A stretch of DNA of 17,005 nucleotides, from positions 1 to 17,005 of the forward strand of contig JASJBO010000191.1 of the NCBI GenBank assembly GCA_030066475.1. The letters run 5' to 3'. Shown here in pieces: positions 1 through 5,793 of the stretch. The translations under genes and the position numbers were made by a program. This stretch comes from Myxococcota bacterium (GTDB lineage Bacteria > Myxococcota_A > UBA9160 > PR03). Each line of letters opens with the position of its first letter. Position 1 is the stretch's first letter. Under the pieces are notes generated by a model. That model made no database searches. It was given only the letters and a program-made list of their open reading frames with translations, and was not told the DNA's origin.

Positions 1-229
1 GCCTCGCTGCGCGCGCCTACGGCGCTTGCGGGGGTGCTTTCGAGGACCTCGGTGCCCCGCGGAGGCGGCCTTATTGACTTCGCTCGGCTTCGCCTCGCTG
101 CGCGCGCCTACGGCGCTTGCGGGGGTGCTTTCGAGGACCTCGGTGCCCCGCGGAGGCGGCCTTATTGACTTCGCTCGGCTTCGCCTCGCTGCGCGCGCCG
201 CCGGAGGAACCGGCGGCGCTTGCGCGGGC
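1..229 (+). repeat. Tandem 91-bp repeat array, hairpin repeat family (cluster A)
   Basis: Positions 1-91 and 92-182 are identical 91-bp units. A third copy starts at 183 and then diverges. The family core (GACTTCGCTCGG... through CTCGCTGCGCGCGCC, a short loop, then GGCGCTTGCGGG) begins at 76 and 167; the first copy is cut by the window edge. In the first two copies the apical hairpin is GCGCC-TAC-GGCGC. In the third it has grown to a 10-bp stem, GCGCCGCCGG-AGGAA-CCGGCGGCGC. The rest of each 91-bp unit (inverted repeat CGAGG-A-CCTCG, then CCGCGGAGGCGGCCTTATT) is specific to this cluster. Open frames cross the array, but they differ between units and have no convincing start signal, so I treat it as non-coding. 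The array probably continues to the left of the window. Confidence 0.9.
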
Positions 230-281
230 GACCTTGGCGGCTTCGGGCCGGGATGGCAGGCCGGCGGGGCGGCCTCACGAT

Positions 282-304
282 CGGAGCTCCCGTGTTGAGC
301 TCCG
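282..304. other. Inverted repeat / stem-loop, 8-bp stem
   Basis: CGGAGCTC, a 7-base loop (CCGTGTT), then GAGCTCCG form a perfect 8-bp stem. It lies between repeat clusters A and B, about 85 bases beyond the end of the minus-strand dehydrogenase gene. There is no T-tract on either strand, so it is at best a weak intrinsic-terminator candidate. It could equally be part of a decayed repeat. Nothing else is recognisable in 230-315. Confidence 0.5.
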
Positions 305-315
305 CCCGGATCGAA

Positions 316-380
316 GGGGGAAGCCGCAAGCGGAGCCGCGTAGCGGCGGAGCGCGCAGCGAGCCGCAGGCGAGCGGAGTC
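316..380 (-). repeat. Single inverted copy of the hairpin repeat family (cluster B)
   Basis: Read on the minus strand from 380, the sequence GACTCCGCTCGCC...GCTGCGCGC matches the cluster D core at 29 of its first 30 bases. A hairpin GCCGC-TAC-GCGGC follows, then CGCTTGCGGCTTCCCCC. It lies in the same orientation as the dehydrogenase gene and begins 7 bases after its TAG stop. The hairpin arms differ in sequence from those of the other clusters but still pair. Confidence 0.8.
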
Positions 381-387
381 GCACGGG

Positions 388-1137
388 CTAAGCGATCGAG
401 TAGCCGCCGTCGACGCAGAGCGTCTGGCCCGTGACGAAGCGGGCGGCGCTGCTCGCGAGGAAAAGCACGGCGGGAGCGATCTCGTCGGGCTCCCCCCAGC
501 GGCCCAGCGGCGTGCGCTCCAGCAGCGGCTTCGCCAGTGCGTCGATCTGCTTCATCGGCGCCGTCATCGCGGTCGACACCAGGCCGGGCGCGACGGCGTT
601 GACGCGGATGCCGTCGGCGGCCCAGGTCGCCGCCAGGTTCTTGGTCATCTGTACGATGCCCGCCTTGGCCGCGGCGTAGCCGGGCACGATGGGCACGGCG
701 AAGAAGGACGACATCGAGGCCAGGTTGATCACGCTCGCGCCGCCCTCGAGCGGGCTCGCCGCCAGCCAGTCGCGGCAGGCGGTGGCGAGCCGGAAGGCGG
801 AGAACAGGTTGATCGCGACCGACTCCTCGAAGACGTCGGGGAGCTGCTCGTTGCGGCCTCCGGGCAGGTTGGCGCCGGCGTTGTTCACCAGCACGTCGAG
901 GCGCTCGAGCGAGCCGGCGAGCGCCTCGATCTCGGCGGGCTCGGTGGCGCGCAGGCGCTGGTAGTCGAACGCCGAGAGGTCGCGGTCGTAGTCGCCGGCC
1001 GACTCGCGCGTGCCGGTCACCAGCACCGCGGCCCCCGCGGCGTGAAAGGCCTGGGCGATCGCCGCGCCGATGCCGCTGGTGCCGCCCGTCACGAGCACGC
1101 GGCAGTCGGTGAAGTCGAAGCTGACGCTTCCGGGCAC
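388..1137 (-). CDS. SDR-family NAD(P)-dependent oxidoreductase
   Basis: A 249-residue classical short-chain dehydrogenase/reductase, a cytosolic NAD(P)-dependent oxidoreductase of alcohols or ketones. The cofactor motif TGGTSGIG is at residues 17-24, NNAG at 85-88, and the catalytic set is Asn110, Ser141, Tyr154 and Lys158 (YAAAK). The C-terminal VDGGYS is typical of this family. It starts at GTG 1137 behind a strong ribosome site (AGAGAGGA, about 6 bases upstream). It is the last gene of the minus-strand operon, 12 bases after the alcohol dehydrogenase stop. Its neighbour suggests that the two oxidoreductases act on the same carbohydrate or polyol substrate; this is inference and the substrate cannot be read from sequence. 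It ends GCT-TAG and a repeat follows 7 bases later. Confidence 0.93.
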   Translation of the reverse strand: MPGSVSFDFTDCRVLVTGGTSGIGAAIAQAFHAAGAAVLVTGTRESAGDYDRDLSAFDYQRLRATEPAEIEALAGSLERLDVLVNNAGANLPGGRNEQLPDVFEESVAINLFSAFRLATACRDWLAASPLEGGASVINLASMSSFFAVPIVPGYAAAKAGIVQMTKNLAATWAADGIRVNAVAPGLVSTAMTAPMKQIDALAKPLLERTPLGRWGEPDEIAPAVLFLASSAARFVTGQTLCVDGGYSIA

Positions 1138-1149
1138 GCGGGGTCCTCT

Positions 1150-2157
1150 CTAGTCGAGCGGGGTGACCAGGACCTTGGCGCCGGCGCCGGGGTCGCGCGC
1201 CGTGGCGAGCGCGTCGTCGAGACGCGACAGCGGGAAGCGGGCGCCCAGCATCGGCGTGAGGTCGCGGCGCGCCATCAGCTCGAGCGCGCGCCCGAAGTCG
1301 TCGGGGTACTCGATCGAGCCGTGGATCGAGAGCTGCTTCATCATCACCAGCAGGAAGCTCACCGGGATCTCCTGGTCGTGGAGCGCCACCACCGAGAGCC
1401 GCGCGTCGCGCTTCGCGTGGCGGATCACCTCGGTGATCACGGGGTCGGCGCCCGACGCCTCGATGTAGACGTCGGTGCCGGCCATCGGCGCGCCGAACAC
1501 CGGCGACTCGCCGTGCAGCGCCCGCAGCCGCTGCCAGACGTCGTCGCGCGAGGCGTCGATCGCGGCCGGAACGCCGAGCCGGCGCGCGACGTCGAGGCGC
1601 GCCGGCGAGCGGTCGATCGCGACCACGTCCTCCACGCCGCGATCGAGCAGCGAGACCGCGGCCGACAGGCCGATCGGACCCACGCCGAACACGGCCACCC
1701 GCTCGCCCGGCTGGGGGTCGACGCGGTCGACGCTCTGCATGCCGACACAGAGCGGCTCGGCGAGCGCCGCGATCTCGTCCGGGATCTCGTCGGGTATCGG
1801 AAACAGGGCGCCGCCGTCGGCGGCGTTGCGCACCAGCAGGCGCGGGGCGAGGCCGCCCTCCGGGCCGCCGTTGCCGATTCGATTGCCGCCCGCGCCCGGG
1901 TGGAGCACGACGCGGGTGCCGGGCGCGAGCGCGTCGAACTCGGCGCCGGCGCGCTCGAGCACGCCGGCCACCTCGTGGCCCAGCGGCATCGGCTCGCGGG
2001 CCGGGCCGGCCAGGCCCCCCAGGCGCGCGTAGCGCACGTCGGTGCCGCACACGCCGCAGGCGGACACGCGCAACACGGCGTCGCGCGGGCCGGGCTCGGG
2101 CTCGGCCACCTCGTCCAGCCGCACGTCGTCGGGGCCGTGGACCTGGGCTCGCCTCAC
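1150..2157 (-). CDS. Zinc-type medium-chain alcohol/polyol dehydrogenase lacking the structural zinc cysteines
   Basis: A 335-residue medium-chain dehydrogenase/reductase of the sorbitol/threonine dehydrogenase-like group. The catalytic zinc ligands are visible: Cys37 (CGVCGTD), His61-Glu62 (GHE) and Glu134 (AEP). The Rossmann motif GVGPIG is at 158-163, with an acidic residue after it (VVAID) that favours NAD(H). The region that normally carries the four structural-zinc cysteines (about residues 86-105) contains none; it is Gly- and Asn-rich instead. It starts at GTG 2157 with GGAGGAG six bases upstream. That start overlaps the stop of the preceding gene as GTGA. Probably oxidises a sugar or polyol, working with the SDR gene just downstream. 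Confidence 0.9.
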   Translation of the reverse strand: MRRAQVHGPDDVRLDEVAEPEPGPRDAVLRVSACGVCGTDVRYARLGGLAGPAREPMPLGHEVAGVLERAGAEFDALAPGTRVVLHPGAGGNRIGNGGPEGGLAPRLLVRNAADGGALFPIPDEIPDEIAALAEPLCVGMQSVDRVDPQPGERVAVFGVGPIGLSAAVSLLDRGVEDVVAIDRSPARLDVARRLGVPAAIDASRDDVWQRLRALHGESPVFGAPMAGTDVYIEASGADPVITEVIRHAKRDARLSVVALHDQEIPVSFLLVMMKQLSIHGSIEYPDDFGRALELMARRDLTPMLGARFPLSRLDDALATARDPGAGAKVLVTPLD

Positions 2158-3221
2158 CGCGCCTCCTCCGCGCCCGGCGCGACCGTCACGAGCAGCGCCT
2201 CGTGGTCAGATAGCGCGCTGCCGCCCTCGGGATCCACGGCGTCGACCACCCGGGGCTCGCGCGCGGCGAGCCCGCGCGACAGCATCCAGTCGATCCGGAA
2301 CGGGCCCCGCCCGGCGTCGAGGCGCAGGCTGCCCGTGCCCAGCTCGTTGCAGCGCTCCCACTCGTAGCCGGCGGCCCGGGCGGCGGCGAAGAGCGGCTCG
2401 TGCGGGACCGGATGCGTCCAGCGCTCCGCGTCCTGGGCGAACGCCTCGCGCAGGCGCTCGCGATCGGCCAGCTCGGCGGCGCCGAGCGAGAAGGTGTTGA
2501 GGTCCCCGCCGATCAGCGCCGGCGGTGCGCCGTCCTCGTCGAGCGCCCGCAGCAGCTCGCAGAGCTGCCTGGTGCGCTCTGCCGGGTCGCTGTGGCTCTC
2601 GAGATGAACGGCCGCGAGGCGGACGCGGCCGGCGCCGAGCGCGACGTCGGCCAGCAGCGCCATGCGCGCGCCCACGCGCCGCTCGCCGCGCGCGCCGTCG
2701 AGCCAGGCGCCGCTGCGCTCGAGCCGCACCACGCGCGGCCGCTCGAGCGGCAGGCGCGACAGGATGGCGCCGCCGTGGTAGCCGATCTCGTTGCGCTGCC
2801 CCGCGTGCCGCTCGCGCTCACCCGCATCGCCCAGACCCAGCTCGAGGAACTCGACGGCGTACGCATAGCCGTACCCGAGACGCCCGGCGAGCGCGCGCGC
2901 GGTGTGGAGCTGGCCGGAGCGCGCCATGCCGCAGTCGAGCTCGCTCAGCAGCGCGACATCGGGGCGCAGGCGCGCCAGCAGCGCCGCCGTGGCGTCGACG
3001 TGCTTGCAGCGCTCCAGGTTCCACGCCACCACGCGCAGCTCGGCGGGCGCGGCCGAAGGCGGCGCTGGCGGCGGCGTCAGCTCGACGGCGTCGGCGAAGC
3101 CCAGCGCGGCGAGCAGGCGGTCGTGCGTCTCGGGCGTGGGTGGGAGGCCAAGGATCTCGTCGCGGCGCGCCTGCGACACGACCGGGAGGCGCAGCGGGCC
3201 AGGGGCCTGCGACGCGGTCAC
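2154..3221 (-). CDS. Endonuclease/exonuclease/phosphatase (EEP) family protein
   Basis: A 355-residue protein whose last 295 residues or so show the metal-dependent EEP phosphodiesterase fold. Motifs in order: WNLE (Asn68, Glu70), LLSELD (Glu94), a VHLESHSD segment, GGDLNTFS, RIDWML and a C-terminal SDHEALL. All the usual catalytic and metal-binding positions appear present. The first 60 residues are a proline-rich leader with no obvious signal peptide. The frame stays open far upstream through the next gene, so the start is set at GTG 3221. There it overlaps the stop of the gamma-glutamyltransferase gene as GTGA, like the other junctions in this operon. The family includes nucleases, sphingomyelinases and phosphoinositide phosphatases; the substrate is not decidable here. 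Confidence 0.88.
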   Translation of the reverse strand: MTASQAPGPLRLPVVSQARRDEILGLPPTPETHDRLLAALGFADAVELTPPPAPPSAAPAELRVVAWNLERCKHVDATAALLARLRPDVALLSELDCGMARSGQLHTARALAGRLGYGYAYAVEFLELGLGDAGERERHAGQRNEIGYHGGAILSRLPLERPRVVRLERSGAWLDGARGERRVGARMALLADVALGAGRVRLAAVHLESHSDPAERTRQLCELLRALDEDGAPPALIGGDLNTFSLGAAELADRERLREAFAQDAERWTHPVPHEPLFAAARAAGYEWERCNELGTGSLRLDAGRGPFRIDWMLSRGLAAREPRVVDAVDPEGGSALSDHEALLVTVAPGAEEAR

Positions 3222-4729
3222 CGGCCGCTCTCGACGACCGCGACGCTGCCGCCACGGCGCGGATCGGCCGCGGCGTCGCCGTCCGGTGTCACGGCGTTCA
3301 CGCCGCCGAAGTAGACGTCGAGCACCGGCCACTCGTTCAGCGGCAGCCGCGCGCGCAGCGCGTCGAGCGTGGCCGCGTCGAAGCCCGGCTCCACCTGGAG
3401 CTGCTCGCCGTCCCAGTGGATGCGCGGCGCCAGCACCGCCTGCTCGAGCCCGCGGCCGAAGTCCACCACGGCCGACAGCACCTGGAGCAGCGCCGTGCGG
3501 ATGCGCTTGCTGCCGCCGCTGCCCAGCGCCAGCGCGACGCGCCCGTCGCGCAGCAGCAGCGAGGGCGACATCATCGAGGCCACCCGCTCGCCGGGCGGCG
3601 AGGCGTGGAAGCCGTCGGGGTGCAGGTCGTCCTCGCCGAGCATGTTGTTCAGCAGCACCCCGCTGCCGGGCGCGAAGTAGCCCGAGCCCTCGCCGTTCGA
3701 GGTGGTCATGCTCGCTACGTTGCCGTCGGCGTCGGCCACGCTCGCATGCGTGGTCCCACCCGACGCGACGCGCACGCGCTCGAGCGAAGCTCCCACCGCG
3801 GAGGGCTCCAGGCGGCCCGCGATCGCCTCGGCGCGGTGGCGGTCGACCTCGCGCTGCACCGCGGCCAGCCAGGCCAGGTGCTCGGCCGAGCCGAAGCGGG
3901 TGCGGGCCGTCTCGCGCGCGGCGAGCAGGCGCAGCGAGAGCGCGATCAGCGCGCCGCCGAACGAGGGCGGCGGGTTCGTCAGCAGCTCGCCGTCGCGATA
4001 GAGCGCGCGCAGCGGCCGGCGCTCGATCACGCGGAAGGCGGCGAGGTCGGCCTCGGTCAGCAGGCCGCCGCCGTCGCGCATGTCGCGCGCCACGGCGCGC
4101 GCGATCGCGCCCTCGTACAGCTCGGCCTCGGCGTCGCCGGGCAGCGCCTCGAGGAAGTCGGCCAGCTCCGGGTAGCGGACCGTGTCGCCCTCGGCCACGC
4201 GGCGATCGCCGGGCCGATAGAGCGCGCGACCCGGCTCGGTCAGCGTCACGATCGGCTCCAGCAGACCCAGGAAGTACGCCTGTCGCTCGTTGAGGACGAC
4301 GCCCTCGCGCGCCAGCTCGACGGCCGGCGCCACCACCTCGGCCAGCGGCAGCCGGCCGAGGCACCGGTGCACGTGGAGGAAGCCGCGCACGTTGCCCGGC
4401 ACCGCGACCGAGCCGAGACCGACGTTGAACACCTGCTCGGAGGCGGGGAAGCGCACCGTCACCGGGAGGAAGTGCGGCTCGAGCCCGCTCGCGGGCAGGC
4501 CCCGGCCCGGCGTGTCCACGAAGAAGTCGAACAGGGTGGCGCGGCCCTGCGCCTGGCGGGCCAACAGGAAGCCGCCGCCGCCCAGGCTCGTGAGCGAAGG
4601 CTCCGCCACCGCCGAGGCGCAGCCCACCGCGACGATCGCGTCGAAGGCGTTGCCGCCGGCGCGCAGCACGCGCGCGGCGGCCCCCGTCGAGGCGGCGTGG
4701 CCGGTGGCGACGACGCCGAGGTGGGTCAC
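3218..4729 (-). CDS. Gamma-glutamyltransferase family protein, apparently cytosolic
   Basis: A 503-residue N-terminal-nucleophile hydrolase of the gamma-glutamyltransferase family, which self-cleaves at a threonine. The nucleophile motif GGTTHASVADADGN places the catalytic residue at Thr326, as in the TTH motif of E. coli Ggt. Further family motifs follow: GSGVLLNNML, MMSPSLLL and GSGGSKRI. The protein begins directly with the mature-type sequence (GVVATGH...A...GGNAFDA) and has no signal peptide, unlike periplasmic Ggt of about 580 residues. It starts at GTG 4729, overlapping the ATPase stop as GTGA, with no clear Shine-Dalgarno, so translational coupling is likely. It could be a glutathione hydrolase or another gamma-glutamyl or acylamide hydrolase. 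The substrate is uncertain. Confidence 0.9.
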   Translation of the reverse strand: MTHLGVVATGHAASTGAAARVLRAGGNAFDAIVAVGCASAVAEPSLTSLGGGGFLLARQAQGRATLFDFFVDTPGRGLPASGLEPHFLPVTVRFPASEQVFNVGLGSVAVPGNVRGFLHVHRCLGRLPLAEVVAPAVELAREGVVLNERQAYFLGLLEPIVTLTEPGRALYRPGDRRVAEGDTVRYPELADFLEALPGDAEAELYEGAIARAVARDMRDGGGLLTEADLAAFRVIERRPLRALYRDGELLTNPPPSFGGALIALSLRLLAARETARTRFGSAEHLAWLAAVQREVDRHRAEAIAGRLEPSAVGASLERVRVASGGTTHASVADADGNVASMTTSNGEGSGYFAPGSGVLLNNMLGEDDLHPDGFHASPPGERVASMMSPSLLLRDGRVALALGSGGSKRIRTALLQVLSAVVDFGRGLEQAVLAPRIHWDGEQLQVEPGFDAATLDALRARLPLNEWPVLDVYFGGVNAVTPDGDAAADPRRGGSVAVVESGR

Positions 4730-5628
4730 GAGCCGCCGTCGCGACCCGCGCGTCCCAGCGCCAGGCGCCCGACGAGGTCGTCGACGAACTGGCGCGCCGT
4801 GCGCCCCGAGCGGCTCGAGCGGCGCAGGGCGAAGCGCAGCGCCTCGCCGTGGAGCTGCTCGCGCGGCAGGTCGACGCCCGCCTTGCGCGCGTAGCGCTCG
4901 ACGATGCGGAGATAGGTGGGCTGATCGAAGCCGTAGTAGCCGAGCACCAGGCCGAAGCGGTCGGCCAGCGCGAGCTTCTCCTCGAGCGCCTCGCCGAGGT
5001 GCAGCTCGGAGCGGTCGTCGAGCCGCGCCTCCTTGTTCTCGCCCACCCGCTCGGGCAGCAGGTGGCGGCGGTTGCTGGTGGCCACGATCCGCACGTTGGC
5101 CGGCGGCGCCTCCAGGCTGCCCTCGAGCGCCGCCTTCAGCTCGCGCATGCCCGGCTCGCCCTCGTCGAAGGACAGGTCGTCCGAGAAGATCAGGAAGCGC
5201 CAGGGCAGGCCGCGCAGCTCGGCCAGCACGTCGGGGAGCTGGAGCAGGTCGCTCTTGCGCACCTCGACCAGCCGCAGCCCCTGGGCCGCGAAGCGGGGCA
5301 GCAGCCCCTTCACCGACGAGGACTTCCCGGTGCCGCGCTCGCCGTGCAGCAGCACGTGGTTGGCGGGGAGGCCGCGCACGAACTGCTCGGTGTTGCGCAC
5401 CAGCTCCGCCACGGCGCGCTCCACGCCGAGCAGGTCGTCGAGATCGATCGCCTGCGGCTCGGCGACCGGCACCAGCCGCCCCGCTCCGTCGCGGGCATCC
5501 CAGCGGAACGCGGTGTGGCGCTCGAAGCGCTCCGCGTCGGGCGGCGCCCCGGCGTGGCGCTCGAGCCAGCGCTCGGCGAGCTCGAGCACGCGCTCGAGAC
5601 GGCGGGTGAGACGCGCCAGACGCTGCAC
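4726..5628 (-). CDS. DUF815-family AAA+ ATPase
   Basis: A 300-residue ATP-binding protein of the DUF815 family. From this start, Walker A (GERGTGKSS) is at about residues 96-104 and a Walker B-like FLIFSDDLSF follows. The family-typical VRIVATSNRRHLLPE, GEALEEKLALADRFGL and TARQFVDDL segments are also visible. The cellular role of this family is not established. The open frame extends to GTG 5775, but that extra N-terminus is a translation of the intergenic repeat (D-F-x-R-L-R-L). I therefore prefer GTG 5628, which gives the length I expect for DUF815 proteins, although its Shine-Dalgarno is poor. First gene of the five-gene minus-strand operon, and overlapping the next gene by GTGA. Confidence 0.85.
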   Translation of the reverse strand: MQRLARLTRRLERVLELAERWLERHAGAPPDAERFERHTAFRWDARDGAGRLVPVAEPQAIDLDDLLGVERAVAELVRNTEQFVRGLPANHVLLHGERGTGKSSSVKGLLPRFAAQGLRLVEVRKSDLLQLPDVLAELRGLPWRFLIFSDDLSFDEGEPGMRELKAALEGSLEAPPANVRIVATSNRRHLLPERVGENKEARLDDRSELHLGEALEEKLALADRFGLVLGYYGFDQPTYLRIVERYARKAGVDLPREQLHGEALRFALRRSSRSGRTARQFVDDLVGRLALGRAGRDGGS

Positions 5629-5667
5629 GGCGCCGCAGTGTAGCGGAGCGCCAGCAGCCAGAGTGCG

Positions 5668-5782
5668 GCGCGGCAGAAGCCCCGCAAGCGCCCGAAGGGC
5701 GCGCGCAGCGAGGCGCAGCCGAGCGAAGTCCACCCGGTCGGCGCGCGCAGTGAGGCGCAGCCGAACGAAGTCCACCAGCTAG
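5668..5782 (-). repeat. Two nested copies of the hairpin repeat family (cluster C)
   Basis: Read on the minus strand, CTAGCTGGTGGACTTCG starts at 5782. One copy core begins at 5772 and stops before its closing hairpin arm. A second begins at 5730 and is complete: its core matches cluster A at 32 of 33 bases, then comes a GCGCCC-TTC-GGGCGC hairpin, then CTTGCGGGGCTTCTGCCGCGC, which is shared with cluster D. The cluster fills the space between the ATPase gene and the divergent GH31 gene, so it must lie in or near both promoters. Its upstream edge (CTAGCTGGTGGACTTC) matches the unit junction of cluster D (CTAGCTGATGGACTTC), which helps define the element's left boundary. Confidence 0.88.
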
Positions 5783-5785
5783 AAT
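5780..5785 (+). promoter_or_regulatory. Candidate -10 box for a leaderless GH31 transcript
   Basis: TAGAAT (5 of 6 to TATAAT) lies 8 bases before the ATG at 5794, and there is no Shine-Dalgarno between them. A transcription start 7-8 bases after the box would fall at or next to the ATG. No recognisable -35 is seen. The box overlaps the outer edge of repeat cluster C. Confidence 0.5.
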
Positions 5786-5793
5786 CCGGCGCC

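Noticed and set aside
1..229. CRISPR array
   Set aside because: Units are identical throughout, with no variable spacers, and the period is 91 bp with no cas genes nearby.
282..304. Strong intrinsic terminator after the dehydrogenase gene
   Set aside because: The stem is good but there is no T-tract on either strand, and a repeat copy lies between it and the gene.
26..434. Short protein-coding frames across the repeats at the left edge
   Set aside because: They are translations of tandem repeat units in different frames, with no ribosome site and no domain, and they run into antisense of the dehydrogenase gene.
3222..4364. N-terminal extension of the EEP-family protein across the GGT gene
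   Set aside because: The extension is a low-complexity shadow of the GGT gene. The GTG at 3221 in a GTGA overlap fits the operon pattern and gives a normal-length protein.
220..4894. Long plus-strand frames over the minus-strand operon (several hundred codons)
   Set aside because: They are Arg/Ala/Gly-rich antisense shadows typical of very GC-rich DNA; the minus-strand frames carry clear family motifs.
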